A stretch of DNA of 64,000 nucleotides from Pseudomonas fluorescens (GCF_005938625.1 NZ_VCNJ01000024.1:62001-126000), one strand, 5' to 3'; positions 1-10,160 are shown, counted from the first letter of the stretch. Numbers and translations: made by a program. Notes: generated from the sequence alone by a model not told the origin.

Positions 1-626
1 TGGGCATCCAGCTGATCAGCGTCACCGGCAACCCGCAATCGCCGCTGGCCAAGGCTGCCGAGGTCAATCTCAACGTTCACGTCGAGCACGAAGCCTGCCC
101 GCTGAATCTGGCGCCGACCTCGTCGACGACAGCGGCACTGGTCATGGGCGATGCGTTGGCCGTCGCGCTGCTGGAAGCACGCGGTTTCACCGCCGAAGAC
201 TTCGCATTCTCCCACCCGGGCGGCGCGCTCGGTCGTCGTCTGTTGCTGAAAGTGGAAAACGTCATGCACGCTGGGCAGGAATTGCCGCAAGTACAACGCG
301 GCACGTTGCTTAAAGACGCATTGATGGAAATGACTCGTAAAGGTCTGGGCATGACCGTCATCCTTGAAACTGACGGTAAACTGGCCGGGATCTTCACTGA
401 CGGCGACTTGCGCCGCACGCTGGATCGCAGCATCGACATTCGCAGCGCCACCATCGACCAGGTAATGACGGCCCATGGCAAGACTGCACGGCCAGAGATG
501 CTGGCCGCCGAAGCGCTGAAAATCATGGAAGACCACCGGATCAACGCACTGGTCGTTGTGGATGAAGAAGATCGCCCGGTCGGCGCCTTCAACCTCTCCG
601 ATCTGCTGCGCGCAGGAGTCATGTAA
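1..626 (+). CDS. kdsD: Arabinose-5-phosphate isomerase KdsD, 5' end outside window
   Basis: KdsD interconverts ribulose-5-phosphate and arabinose-5-phosphate, the first committed step of Kdo synthesis for lipopolysaccharide inner core. The reading frame is open from base 3, so the gene starts upstream of the window. Visible are the end of the SIS sugar-phosphate isomerase domain (SVTGNPQSPLA, then SFSHPGG-like AFSHPGGALGRRLL) and two C-terminal CBS domains (around VILETDGKLAGIFTDGDLRR and ALVVVDEEDRPVGAFNLSDLL). The stop overlaps the kdsC start by one base (TAATG), implying translational coupling. The call is firm; only the N-terminus is unseen. Confidence 0.95.
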   Translation, partial: GIQLISVTGNPQSPLAKAAEVNLNVHVEHEACPLNLAPTSSTTAALVMGDALAVALLEARGFTAEDFAFSHPGGALGRRLLLKVENVMHAGQELPQVQRGTLLKDALMEMTRKGLGMTVILETDGKLAGIFTDGDLRRTLDRSIDIRSATIDQVMTAHGKTARPEMLAAEALKIMEDHRINALVVVDEEDRPVGAFNLSDLLRAGVM

Positions 627-1150
627 TGAACAACGATCTGCTGCAACGCGGCAAAGCGATCAAACTGGCGGTTTTCGACGTCGACGGCGTTCTCACCGAC
701 GGTCGCCTGTACTTTCTCGAAGACGGCAGCGAATTCAAGACCTTCAATACGCTCGACGGGCAAGGCATCAAAATGCTGATGAACGCCGGCGTGCAGACCG
801 CTATCATCAGCGGCCGCAAAACACCGGTGGTCGAACGTCGTGCGAAAAACCTGGGGATTCCCCACCTGTTCCAGGGTCGTGAAGACAAATTGGTCGTTCT
901 CGACGGTCTACTTGAACAACTGGGCCTAAGCTACGAAGAGGTCGCCTACCTCGGTGACGACTTGCCAGACCTGCCGGTGATCCGCCGCGTCGGCCTGGGC
1001 ATGGCAGTGGCCAATGCGGCTGACTTCGTACGCGAACATGCCCATGGCGTCACCCGCGCCCGTGGCGGCGAAGGTGCCGCCCGCGAATTCTGCGAATTGA
1101 TCCTGCGCGCCCAGGGCCGCCTCGATGCGGCCAACGCCGCTTACCTTTGA
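626..1150 (+). CDS. kdsC: 3-deoxy-D-manno-octulosonate-8-phosphate phosphatase KdsC
   Basis: This 174-residue HAD-superfamily phosphatase removes phosphate from Kdo-8-phosphate to give Kdo, the next-but-one step after KdsD. The nucleophile motif DVDGVLTDG sits at residues 18-26 (Asp18/Asp20). Motif II is in AIISGR near residue 60 and the metal-binding acidic motif is YLGDDLPD near residue 110. There is no cap domain, as expected for the C0 subclass, and the length is normal. It overlaps kdsD by one base and lptC follows directly, so Kdo synthesis and LPS export are co-transcribed. Confidence 0.96.
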   Translation: MNNDLLQRGKAIKLAVFDVDGVLTDGRLYFLEDGSEFKTFNTLDGQGIKMLMNAGVQTAIISGRKTPVVERRAKNLGIPHLFQGREDKLVVLDGLLEQLGLSYEEVAYLGDDLPDLPVIRRVGLGMAVANAADFVREHAHGVTRARGGEGAAREFCELILRAQGRLDAANAAYL

Positions 1151-1158
1151 GCGAAACC

Positions 1159-1731
1159 ATGTTTAGCAAAAAATTTCGCAACTTCCTGCTGTTCGGCTGC
1201 ATCGCGGCGATATTCGCCGCGGTAGGCTACTGGAACATCAGCCCGGAACGCTTCCTCGACAAGCCTCCGGTTTCGTCCGTTGACACCCCTATCGACTGGT
1301 ATGCGACCAACACGCATACCCTGCAATACCTTCCGGACGGCAAAGTGCAGTATGAAATGACCTCCGACAAGGCCGAGCACGTCAAGGCAACCGATATCAC
1401 GCTCGTCACCAAACCCGATCTGAACATGTATCGCGGAACCGATTTTCCCTGGCACGTGACCAGCGAGCGCGGCGAAGTGAATTCGGGCGGCACCCAAGTC
1501 GAATTGATCGATTCGGTGCGTATCAAGCGCACCGATGAGCAGAACCGCGATCTGTTGGTTACTTCCACGCGCATGACAGTGTTCCCGCAGGAGCAATATG
1601 CGCAGACCGAGCAACCCGTTAGAATCGACGGCGCTGGCGGTGTATCGACTGGCGTTGGAATGAAAGCGTACCTGAAGGAAAGCAGGATACACCTGCTATC
1701 GAACGTAAGAGGACAGTATGAGGCTCGTTAA
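1159..1731 (+). CDS. lptC: LPS export inner-membrane protein LptC
   Basis: LptC is a bitopic inner-membrane protein that receives lipopolysaccharide from the LptB2FG transporter and passes it to LptA. The 190-residue product has one N-terminal membrane segment (NFLLFGCIAAIFAAVGYW) followed by a periplasmic beta-jellyroll region with the family pattern RGTDFPWHVTSERGEV and SNVRGQYEAR at the end. The ATG at 1159 gives the usual N-terminus MFSKKFRNFLL. A TTG at 1147 overlapping the kdsC stop would add four residues and cannot be excluded. The 3' end overlaps lptA by 14 bases. Confidence 0.93.
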   Translation: MFSKKFRNFLLFGCIAAIFAAVGYWNISPERFLDKPPVSSVDTPIDWYATNTHTLQYLPDGKVQYEMTSDKAEHVKATDITLVTKPDLNMYRGTDFPWHVTSERGEVNSGGTQVELIDSVRIKRTDEQNRDLLVTSTRMTVFPQEQYAQTEQPVRIDGAGGVSTGVGMKAYLKESRIHLLSNVRGQYEAR

Positions 1732-2263
1732 AACCCTCCCTATTTTGCTCAGTCTGGGCGCAGCACTGGGAAGCGTGAGCGCCTGGGCTCTGCCGAACGA
1801 TCAGCAGCAACCTATCCGCATTCAGGCCGACGACGCCCAACTGGACGACAAGAACGGCATCGCCACCTATAAGGGTGACGTGATCATCACTCAGGGCTCG
1901 ATGAAGGTGACCGGTAATACCGTGACCATCACCCGTACCCCGGCTGGCGATATCGACGTGGTGACGTCGGTGGGCAACCTTGCCTACTTTGAGCAATTGC
2001 AAACTCAAGGTGACACCAAGCCCGTGCAGGGCTGGGGCGTGACGATCCAGTACCACGCCGCGCAAAACCGCGTCGTACTGATCGACAAGGCCAAGGTGGT
2101 CGACAAGGACAACAACACGACTCAGGGCGAGAAAATCGTCTACGACACCGTGAAGAAACTGGCCAGCGCCGGTCGCGCTACTGGCAACAAGGTCACCGAG
2201 TCGCGTCCGCGCATCGACATGGTGATCCAGCCGAAGAAGAAAACCGACGAGAAAACCCAGTAA
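1718..2263 (+). CDS. lptA: LPS transport periplasmic protein LptA
   Basis: LptA forms the periplasmic bridge that carries lipopolysaccharide between LptC and the outer-membrane LptDE complex. The 181-residue protein begins with a signal peptide ending near SAWA-LPND (about residue 25). The OstA-like jellyroll starts with PIRIQADDAQLDDKNGIATY and continues through YKGDVIITQGSMKVTGNTV, the family's typical opening. A GAGGACAGT ribosome site precedes the ATG, which lies inside the end of lptC. The lysine-rich tail PKKKTDEKTQ is normal. The stop overlaps the lptB start by one base. Confidence 0.95.
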   Translation: MRLVKTLPILLSLGAALGSVSAWALPNDQQQPIRIQADDAQLDDKNGIATYKGDVIITQGSMKVTGNTVTITRTPAGDIDVVTSVGNLAYFEQLQTQGDTKPVQGWGVTIQYHAAQNRVVLIDKAKVVDKDNNTTQGEKIVYDTVKKLASAGRATGNKVTESRPRIDMVIQPKKKTDEKTQ

Positions 2264-2988
2264 TGGCAACCCTGAAAGCTCAGCACCTGGCCAAGGCCTA
2301 TAAAAGCCGCCAGGTCGTGCGTGATGTCAGCCTGTCGATCGACAGCGGCCAGATCGTCGGCCTGCTCGGCCCGAACGGTGCCGGCAAGACGACCTGCTTC
2401 TACATGATCGTCGGCCTGGTGCAGGCCGATCAGGGCCGCGTGCTGATCGACGACCTGGACGTCAGCCACCAGCCAATGCACGGCCGTGCAAAGGCCGGGA
2501 TCGGCTATCTTCCGCAAGAAGCGTCGATCTTCCGCAAACTGTCGGTGGCCGACAACATCATGGCCATCCTCGAGACCCGTCAGGAACTCGACAAGGCCGG
2601 CCGTCGCAAAGAGCTGGAAAGCCTGCTGCAGGAATTCCACATCAGCCACATCCGCGACAACCTCGGCATGAGCTTGTCCGGTGGTGAACGCCGCCGCGTG
2701 GAAATCGCTCGCGCGCTGGCAACGGCACCGAAATTCATCCTGCTCGACGAACCGTTTGCCGGTGTCGACCCGATTTCGGTCGGCGACATCAAGCAGATCA
2801 TCCACCACCTCAAGGCCAAAGGCATCGGTGTGTTGATCACCGACCACAACGTCCGTGAGACGCTGGATATCTGCGAAACCGCTTACATCGTCAACGATGG
2901 TCAGTTGATTGCCGAGGGCGATGCAGAAACCATCCTGGCCAACGATCTGGTCAAGGAAGTGTATCTGGGCCACGAGTTCCGCCTGTAA
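2263..2988 (+). CDS. lptB: LPS export ABC transporter ATPase LptB
   Basis: LptB is the cytoplasmic ATPase that drives extraction of lipopolysaccharide from the inner membrane with LptFG, which are encoded elsewhere. The 241-residue protein has Walker A GPNGAGKTT (residues 36-44), the signature LSGGERRR near 138, Walker B FILLDEPFAGVDP near 158 and the H-loop ITDHNVRET near 195. Length and motif spacing are those of the family. It is the last gene of the kdsD-lptB set; rpoN follows after 187 bases. Confidence 0.97.
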   Translation: MATLKAQHLAKAYKSRQVVRDVSLSIDSGQIVGLLGPNGAGKTTCFYMIVGLVQADQGRVLIDDLDVSHQPMHGRAKAGIGYLPQEASIFRKLSVADNIMAILETRQELDKAGRRKELESLLQEFHISHIRDNLGMSLSGGERRRVEIARALATAPKFILLDEPFAGVDPISVGDIKQIIHHLKAKGIGVLITDHNVRETLDICETAYIVNDGQLIAEGDAETILANDLVKEVYLGHEFRL

Positions 2989-3175
2989 GCGCAACAGTGC
3001 CCGGTGCGCCGCCCGGGCGCTGTATCGATTCAAGCAGGATTTAATACGCTTTAATTGTTACAGCGCTCTAGGCAAACACTTCAGTTTCAGGCATATAATT
3101 TGCTTAAGTTTGGCGCTCCGGCGCCCTGTAGTGGATGGCGCATAGCGCCGGCGAATAAGGTGTTAAGCCCCTGCC
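2989..3175 (+). promoter_or_regulatory. rpoN upstream region with TATAAT-like box and hairpin
   Basis: This 187-base gap carries a consensus-looking -10 hexamer TATAAT at 3094-3099 without a clear -35 at the right distance. A short GC hairpin GGCGC-TCCG-GCGCC lies at about 3111-3124, in what would be the 5' leader of rpoN. No strong terminator for the lpt genes is visible, so read-through into rpoN is plausible. Confidence 0.35.
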
Positions 3176-4669
3176 ATGAAACCATCGCTAGTCTTGAGAA
3201 TGGGCCAGCAGCTGACGATGACACCGCAGCTGCAACAGGCCATCCGCCTGCTCCAATTGTCGACCCTGGATCTGCAACAGGAAATCCAGGAGGCTCTGGA
3301 ATCCAATCCGATGCTCGAACGCCAGGAAGAAGGCGACGACTTCGACAATTCCGACCCCTTGGCCGACAACGCCGAGCAGAAGCCCAACACCGAGATCCAG
3401 GAGCCCTCGTATCAGGAAACCGCGCCGACGGTGGACAACCTCGAGGACGGCGAATGGAACGAGCGCATCCCCAACGAGCTTCCGGTCGACACGGCCTGGG
3501 AAGACGTCTACCAGACCAGCGCCAGCAGCCTGCCCAGCAGCGATGATGACGAGTGGGACTTCACCACACGCACGTCCGCCGGCGAGAGCCTGCAAAGCCA
3601 CTTGCTGTGGCAACTGAACCTTGCACCGATGTCCGACACCGATCGCCTGATTGCCGTCACTCTGATCGATTGCATAAACAATCAGGGCTACCTGGACGAA
3701 ACTCTCGAAGAGATCCTTGAGGCGTTCGATCCGGAGCTGGACATTGAGCTGGACGAAATCGAAGCCGTCCTGCACCGCATCCAGCAGTTTGAACCGGCCG
3801 GCATCGGCGCGCGCAATCTCGGCGAGTGCCTGCTCCTGCAATTGCGCCAGCTGCCTGCCAAGACTCCATGGCTGGCTGAAGCGAAACGCTTGGTCAGCGA
3901 TTACATCGATCTGCTCGGCAGCCGCGACTACAGCCAGTTGATGCGGCGCATGAAGCTCAAGGAAGACGAACTGCGCCAGGTCATCGAGCTGGTGCAAAGC
4001 CTCAATCCCCGTCCGGGCTCACAGATCGAGTCCACTGAAGCCGAATACGTCGTCCCTGACGTAATCGTGCGCAAGGACAACGAACGCTGGCTTGTCGAGT
4101 TGAACCAGGAGTCGGTACCACGCCTGCGCGTCAACGCCCAGTACGCTGGTTTCGTCCGCCGCGCCGACACCAGCGCCGACAACACTTTCATGCGCAATCA
4201 GTTGCAGGAGGCTCGCTGGTTCATCAAGAGCCTGCAGAGCCGCAACGAAACCCTGATGAAAGTTGCCACCCAGATCGTCGAGCATCAGCGCGGTTTTCTG
4301 GAGTACGGCGACGAAGCGATGAAGCCGTTGGTCCTGCATGACATCGCCGAAGCGGTCGGCATGCACGAATCGACGATTTCACGGGTGACCACGCAGAAAT
4401 TCATGCATACCCCGCGCGGTATTTATGAGCTGAAATACTTTTTCTCCAGCCACGTCAGCACCTCCGAAGGCGGCGAATGCTCGTCCACGGCGATCCGCGC
4501 GATCATCAAAAAACTGGTTGCCGCGGAAAATCAGAAAAAGCCGTTGAGTGACAGCAAGATCGCTGGTTTACTGGAGGCACAAGGCATTCAGGTGGCTCGC
4601 CGCACCGTCGCCAAGTACCGCGAATCCCTCGGGATCGCGCCTTCGAGCGAACGCAAGCGGTTGATGTAA
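3176..4669 (+). CDS. rpoN: RNA polymerase sigma-54 factor RpoN
   Basis: RpoN directs RNA polymerase to -24/-12 promoters and needs AAA+ activators for open-complex formation. The 497-residue protein has the glutamine/leucine-rich activator-interacting region I (MGQQLTMTPQLQQAIRLLQLS), an acidic region II (about 40-115), the core-binding domain and the helix-turn-helix. The diagnostic RpoN box ARRTVAKYRE is at 474-483, near the C-terminus. The ribosome site is weak (AAGG about 15 bases upstream). It heads the conserved rpoN-hpf-ptsN-rapZ-ptsO cluster linking sigma-54 to the nitrogen PTS. Confidence 0.98.
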   Translation: MKPSLVLRMGQQLTMTPQLQQAIRLLQLSTLDLQQEIQEALESNPMLERQEEGDDFDNSDPLADNAEQKPNTEIQEPSYQETAPTVDNLEDGEWNERIPNELPVDTAWEDVYQTSASSLPSSDDDEWDFTTRTSAGESLQSHLLWQLNLAPMSDTDRLIAVTLIDCINNQGYLDETLEEILEAFDPELDIELDEIEAVLHRIQQFEPAGIGARNLGECLLLQLRQLPAKTPWLAEAKRLVSDYIDLLGSRDYSQLMRRMKLKEDELRQVIELVQSLNPRPGSQIESTEAEYVVPDVIVRKDNERWLVELNQESVPRLRVNAQYAGFVRRADTSADNTFMRNQLQEARWFIKSLQSRNETLMKVATQIVEHQRGFLEYGDEAMKPLVLHDIAEAVGMHESTISRVTTQKFMHTPRGIYELKYFFSSHVSTSEGGECSSTAIRAIIKKLVAAENQKKPLSDSKIAGLLEAQGIQVARRTVAKYRESLGIAPSSERKRLM

Positions 4670-4742
4670 GCCACGTTACAGCGTTCCAGTGGCAGGCTAT
4701 CCAGCCTGCCGCTTTATGCACTGGCAACGAAGGAGAAGCTGT

Positions 4743-5051
4743 ATGCAAGTCAACATCAGTGGACACCAACTGGAAGTGACCCAACCTCTGCGTTCCTATA
4801 TCGAGGAAAAACTCCAACGACTGGAGCGACATTTCGACAAGATCACCAACGTGCAAGTCACGATGTGCGTCGAAAAGCTGAAGCAGAAAATCGAAGCCAC
4901 CTTGCATATTCCCGGCAGCGAAGTGGTCGCCAACGCAGAAGATACTGATATGTATGCTGCGATCGACTCACTGACCGACAAGCTGGATCGCCAACTCAAA
5001 AAGCATAAGGAAAAGACCCAAAGCCTCCTCCAGGGCGCGACCGGTCGATAA
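4743..5051 (+). CDS. hpf: Ribosome hibernation promoting factor, short form
   Basis: HPF binds the 30S decoding region and stabilises idle ribosomes (100S dimers) in stationary phase. The 102-residue protein has the beta-alpha-beta-beta-beta-alpha pattern of the family: MQVNISGHQLEVTQPLRSYIEEKL, then ERHFDKITNVQV and DMYAAIDSLTDKLDRQLKKHKEK. It lacks the long-form C-terminal dimerisation domain. The ATG at 4743 follows a good AAGGAG site, and the open frame upstream to 4689 is not coding-like. It lies between rpoN and ptsN, its conserved position in gammaproteobacteria. Confidence 0.95.
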   Translation: MQVNISGHQLEVTQPLRSYIEEKLQRLERHFDKITNVQVTMCVEKLKQKIEATLHIPGSEVVANAEDTDMYAAIDSLTDKLDRQLKKHKEKTQSLLQGATGR

Positions 5052-5062
5052 CCCCCCATTCC

Positions 5063-5527
5063 ATGATCCGACTTGAAAGTATCCTGACCCCCGGCCGTTC
5101 CCTCGTGAACGTGCCGGGCGGCAGTAAAAAGAAAGCCCTAGAACAAATTGCCAACCTGATCGCCCGCGAAGTGCCGGATCTGGAGATGCAAGATGTCTTC
5201 GAGGCGTTGATTGCCCGTGAAAAACTCGGTTCCACCGGTTTTGGCAACGGCATCGCCATTCCTCACTGCCGTCTCAAGGGGTGCCAGTCACCTATTAGTG
5301 CCTTGATGCACCTTGATACGCCAATCGATTTCGACGCCATTGATGGCGCTCCGGTTGACCTGCTGTTCGTATTGCTGGTCCCGGAAGCCGCCACCGATGC
5401 GCACCTGGAGTTGCTGCGTCAGATCGCCAGCATGCTCGACCGCAAGGATGTGCGCGATAAACTGCGCAGCGCCGCGAGCAACGAAGCCTTGTATCAGGTT
5501 GTCCTGGACGAGCAGAACGGGCACTAA
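5063..5527 (+). CDS. ptsN: Nitrogen-regulatory PTS enzyme IIA (EIIANtr)
   Basis: PtsN is the terminal phosphoacceptor of the PTSNtr relay (PtsP to PtsO to PtsN) and regulates potassium, nitrogen and carbon functions by protein contacts rather than sugar transport. The 154-residue protein has the phospho-histidine at about residue 68 in GNGIAIPHCR, as in EIIA fructose/mannitol domains. It starts 11 bases after hpf, and rapZ follows after two bases, so the cluster is one operon. Confidence 0.97.
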   Translation: MIRLESILTPGRSLVNVPGGSKKKALEQIANLIAREVPDLEMQDVFEALIAREKLGSTGFGNGIAIPHCRLKGCQSPISALMHLDTPIDFDAIDGAPVDLLFVLLVPEAATDAHLELLRQIASMLDRKDVRDKLRSAASNEALYQVVLDEQNGH

Positions 5528-5529
5528 TC

Positions 5530-6387
5530 ATGCGCTTGATCATCGTCAGTGGCCGCTCCGGCTCGGGTAAAAGTACGGCTCTGGATGTCCTTGAGGACAA
5601 CGGCTATTACTGCATCGACAACCTGCCCGCAGGCTTGCTGCCGGAACTGGCCGAACGCGCGCTGATTCACACTGAGCTGGCGCAACCGCTGGTGGCCGTG
5701 TCGATCGATGCGCGCAACCTGCCGAGTCATCTGACGCGCTTTCCCGAGCTGCTTGAAGATGTCCGGGCCAAGCACATCCAGTGCGATGTGCTGTATCTGG
5801 ATGCCGACGAAGAAACCCTGCTCAAGCGTTTTTCCGAGACTCGCCGTCGCCATCCACTGAGCAACGCCAATCGCTCACTGGCCGAGGCGATCCAGGATGA
5901 AACCGCCCTGCTCGGCCCGATTGCCGACCTCGCCGACCTGAAAATCAACACCACCAACCTCAACCTGTACCAGTTGCGCGACTCCATCAAGCTGCGCCTG
6001 CTGAATCAGCCGGAGCCAGGCACCGCGTTTCTGGTCGAGTCATTCGGCTTCAAACGCGGCATGCCGGTAGACGCGGATCTGGTATTCGATGTGCGCTGCC
6101 TGCCCAATCCATACTGGAAGCCGGAACTGCGGGCGCAATCAGGTCTTGATGCGCCGGTGGCGGAGTACCTCGCGGCGCAGCCGGAGGTCGAAGAAATGTT
6201 CCAGGACATTTTCACCTACCTGCACAAGTGGCTGCCGCGCTTTGCCGCCAGCAACCGTGCCTACGTCACCATTGCCATTGGCTGCACCGGCGGGCACCAC
6301 CGCTCCGTCTACCTGACCGAACGCCTGGGTCAGGCCCTGCAGAAAACCCTGAAGAACGTCCAGGTTCGCCACCGCGACCTCACTTAA
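5530..6387 (+). CDS. rapZ: RNase adapter protein RapZ
   Basis: In enterobacteria RapZ binds small RNAs and presents GlmZ to RNase E, tuning glucosamine-6-phosphate synthase; in pseudomonads its RNA target is less clear. The 285-residue protein has an N-terminal P-loop GRSGSGKST (8-16), a second nucleotide motif around VSIDARN, and the conserved C-terminal domain with CTGGHHRSVYLTERL. It sits two bases after ptsN and 15 bases before ptsO. Confidence 0.96.
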   Translation: MRLIIVSGRSGSGKSTALDVLEDNGYYCIDNLPAGLLPELAERALIHTELAQPLVAVSIDARNLPSHLTRFPELLEDVRAKHIQCDVLYLDADEETLLKRFSETRRRHPLSNANRSLAEAIQDETALLGPIADLADLKINTTNLNLYQLRDSIKLRLLNQPEPGTAFLVESFGFKRGMPVDADLVFDVRCLPNPYWKPELRAQSGLDAPVAEYLAAQPEVEEMFQDIFTYLHKWLPRFAASNRAYVTIAIGCTGGHHRSVYLTERLGQALQKTLKNVQVRHRDLT

Positions 6388-6402
6388 AGGATTCACACCG
6401 CG

Positions 6403-6684
6403 ATGCCTGCTCTGGAAATCGAAATCATCAACAAGCTGGGCCTGCATGCCCGCGCATCGGCCAAGTTTGTCGGGGTGGCCGGGCAGTATCCGGATTGCTC
6501 GATCAGAGTAGGCAAAGATCCCGATCCGCAGAAAATGGTCGATGGCAAAAGCATCATGGCAATGATGATGCTGGCAGCTGGCAAGGGCACCAAGATCTAT
6601 CTGAGTACTGAAGGGCATCAGGAACAGGAAGCGCTGGATGCGCTGGTGGCGCTGATCAACAACTATTTCGACGAAGGTGGCTGA
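6403..6684 (+). CDS. ptsO: Nitrogen PTS phosphocarrier NPr (HPr-like)
   Basis: This 93-residue HPr-family protein passes phosphate from EINtr (PtsP) to PtsN. The phosphorylatable His15 is in the motif GLHARASAKF, and GKSIMAMMMLAAGKGTKI is the expected second helix region. It closes the rpoN cluster and is followed at once by a large palindromic repeat that probably ends transcription from both sides. Confidence 0.95.
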   Translation: MPALEIEIINKLGLHARASAKFVGVAGQYPDCSIRVGKDPDPQKMVDGKSIMAMMMLAAGKGTKIYLSTEGHQEQEALDALVALINNYFDEGG

Positions 6685-6689
6685 CAGCC

Positions 6690-6777
6690 AAAATCAAAAG
6701 ATCGCAGCCTTCGGCATCTCCTACAGGGAACGCATTCCAATACAGGAACTGCCGAAGGTTACGATCTTTTGATCTTC
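6690..6777. repeat. Palindromic repeat (CTGTAGGAGCTGC...GATCTTTT family), copy 1
   Basis: Two inverted arms (6690-6727 and 6742-6777) carry AAAAGATCGCAGCC and a diverged partner ending in GATCTTTTGATCTT. The element fills the gap between the convergent ptsO and ZIP transporter genes and could act as a bidirectional terminator. Five more copies of this family lie in the window. Confidence 0.8.
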
Positions 6778-6778
6778 T

Positions 6779-7672
6779 TTAACCCAACGCCGTATCCATC
6801 ACCATCATCAGACAGAACCCGATCAACAGGCCAAGACTGGCCAGTTTGTCATGCCCATGGCGTCGTGATTCCGGGATGACCTCGTGAGTCACCACCAGCA
6901 ACATGGCACCCGCCGCCAGTGCCAGACCTAATGGCAGCAGCACCTGCGCCAGACCGACCAGCCACGCACACAGCAACGCAAACACCGGCTCGACCAGGCC
7001 TGACGCCGCGCCGATCAGGAATGCCTTGACCCGCGACATCCCTGCCCCGGCCAATACCAGCGCAATCACCAGACCTTCCGGCACATCCTGCAAAGCGATG
7101 CCCATGGCCAGGCTGTCCGCATCCGGCATGCCGCCGCCGGCGGAAACGCCAACGGCCATGCCTTCAGGAATGTTATGGGCAATGATGGCGAACACGAACA
7201 GCCAGATTCGTGGCGGAATCACCGGACGCTCCGGCGTACCCACCAGCATTTCCGGCGAGGCTCCGGACAACTGACGATCGACCAGGTACAACCCGAACGC
7301 ACCGAGCATGATGCCGAAACAGATCAGCCCACTGGCGCCCCACGGTGTCAGGCCAAGGCTTTCAGCGGCGGCAATGCCCGGTACGATCAGTGAAAACGCC
7401 GTCGCTGCCAGCATCACCCCGGCGCCAAAACCCAGCAGGGTATCGCTGAGTGCCTGCGGCATGCGCCGAATCACCAGCACCGGAACAGCGCCAAGCGCCG
7501 TGCCGAGGGCGCAGATCGCACCGCCCTGCAACGCCCGCGAAAGCTTCGGCTCGAGATTCAGCCATTCCAGCCCGTGGGCAACCAGCAAGGTCATGCCCGC
7601 CAACAGCAACAGCGATCCCACTGCGTAACGAAACATACGCCCACTTCCGATCGCCAGTGTTTCAGTGCCCAT
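6779..7672 (-). CDS. ZIP (GufA-type) divalent metal transporter
   Basis: This 297-residue membrane protein with about eight hydrophobic segments is predicted to import divalent metal such as Zn(II) or Mn(II). The ZIP signatures are HNIPEGMAVG in the fourth helix and LQDVPEGLVIA in the fifth, the GufA-like pattern with Gln in place of His in the second motif. It starts 30 bases after the sodA stop on the same strand, so it probably belongs to the Fur-controlled fagA-fumC-orfX-sodA operon. Manganese supply for SodA is then a reasonable role, but the substrate is inferred from context only. Confidence 0.88.
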   Translation of the reverse strand: MGTETLAIGSGRMFRYAVGSLLLLAGMTLLVAHGLEWLNLEPKLSRALQGGAICALGTALGAVPVLVIRRMPQALSDTLLGFGAGVMLAATAFSLIVPGIAAAESLGLTPWGASGLICFGIMLGAFGLYLVDRQLSGASPEMLVGTPERPVIPPRIWLFVFAIIAHNIPEGMAVGVSAGGGMPDADSLAMGIALQDVPEGLVIALVLAGAGMSRVKAFLIGAASGLVEPVFALLCAWLVGLAQVLLPLGLALAAGAMLLVVTHEVIPESRRHGHDKLASLGLLIGFCLMMVMDTALG

Positions 7673-7702
7673 AGTCAGCCTTGGATTGTTTTTATAGAAG
7701 AC

Positions 7703-8314
7703 TTAAACCAGTGCGGCCTGGTAGCGCGCAGCCACTTCAGGCCAATTGATCACGTTGTAGAACGCATTGATGTATTCCGGACGACGGTTCTGATAACGCA
7801 GGTAATAGGCGTGCTCCCAGACGTCGAGACCGAGAATCGGCGTGTTGCCATTCATCAAAGGGCTGTCCTGATTGCCGCTGCTTTCCACGATCAGTTTTTT
7901 CTCCGGGGTCACGCTGAGCCAGGCCCAGCCGCTGCCGAAACGGGTCAGCGCGGCCTTGGTGAAAGCTTCCTTGAAACTGTCGAGGCCACCCAGTTGCTCA
8001 TCAATCGCCTTGGCCAACGCGCCGTCCGGTTTACCACCGCCGTTTGGCACCATCACTTCCCAGAACAGCGAGTGGTTGGCGTGACCGCCGCCCTGATTGA
8101 TCACTGCCGCACGGAGTTTTTCCGGCAGATCCTTAACGCTGGCGACCAGTTTTTCTACCGGCCACTCAGCGTATTCAGTGCCTTCTACGGCGGCGTTTAA
8201 GTTGTTGATGTAAGTCTGGTGATGCTTGGTGTAGTGAATCTCCATGGTCTGCGCATCGATATGCGGTTCGAGGGCGTCGTAGGCGTAAGGCAAGGCAGGC
8301 AAGGTAAAAGCCAT
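7703..8314 (-). CDS. sodA: Superoxide dismutase, manganese type
   Basis: This enzyme dismutates superoxide to oxygen and hydrogen peroxide in the cytoplasm. The 203-residue product has metal ligands His27 (MEIHYTKHH), His81 (GGHANHSLFW), Asp164 and His168 (LDVWEHAYY). The HANHSLFWEVM context and GGGKPDGAL indicate the manganese class rather than iron SodB. The ATG at 8314 gives the normal N-terminus MAFTLPALPYAYDALEPHI; the open frame extends 33 codons further but into orfX. Its place after fumC in a Fur-type operon matches P. aeruginosa sodA (sodM), made when iron is scarce. Confidence 0.95.
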   Translation of the reverse strand: MAFTLPALPYAYDALEPHIDAQTMEIHYTKHHQTYINNLNAAVEGTEYAEWPVEKLVASVKDLPEKLRAAVINQGGGHANHSLFWEVMVPNGGGKPDGALAKAIDEQLGGLDSFKEAFTKAALTRFGSGWAWLSVTPEKKLIVESSGNQDSPLMNGNTPILGLDVWEHAYYLRYQNRRPEYINAFYNVINWPEVAARYQAALV

Positions 8315-8315
8315 T

Positions 8316-8756
8316 TCAATGGACTCCATGGTGATGTGGGGCAGGTGCGCGGCGCGCATTGCCGGTATCCGGGTGCAGCAGACGCTGGGTGCGCGGGTAT
8401 TCGCCGTGTTCACTGATGAAATTCAGCAGCTCGACGTAGGTCTTGCTGCTCTGGCGCAGCGCCGCTTCACGCAATGCCAGACGCTGACGTTCGTCCTGCA
8501 TGGTCTGCAACAAGCGTTGATGGATGGCGCAGAGGTATTCGGCGCTCTCCTCCGGCTGATTCAGGCGCAAGTGCAGATCGGCCAGGTTGTGGTGGGAGAT
8601 GACGCAAGCCGCCACCGCTTCGTCGGCATCCGCCCAGCGTTCGAACAACACTTGCGCCAGGGCCAGGGCTTGCAGGTAAGCCTCACGGGCGTCGATCAAT
8701 TCGCCGAGCATGAAGCAGCGATTGGCCCGTTCGATCGTGCGTTTCCAGTGCTCCAT
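8316..8756 (-). CDS. Conserved protein OrfX of the fagA-fumC-sodA operon
   Basis: This 146-residue soluble, helical, alanine/leucine-rich protein has no catalytic motif I recognise. The first 85 residues (GELIDAREAYLQALALAQVLFE ending the first repeat, then SHHNLADLHLRLNQPEESAEYL) look like two or three tetratricopeptide-type helix pairs, suggesting protein binding. The tail is His-rich (RAPAPHHHGVH). It lies between fumC and sodA, one base before sodA, in the position of PAO1 orfX (PA4469). The function is unknown; co-regulation by iron limitation is inferred from the operon. Confidence 0.85.
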   Translation of the reverse strand: MEHWKRTIERANRCFMLGELIDAREAYLQALALAQVLFERWADADEAVAACVISHHNLADLHLRLNQPEESAEYLCAIHQRLLQTMQDERQRLALREAALRQSSKTYVELLNFISEHGEYPRTQRLLHPDTGNARRAPAPHHHGVH

Positions 8757-8783
8757 GGTGAGCCTCCAAAGCGGTTGCGGGGG

Positions 8784-10140
<1,357 letters not shown>

Positions 10141-10160
<20 letters not shown>
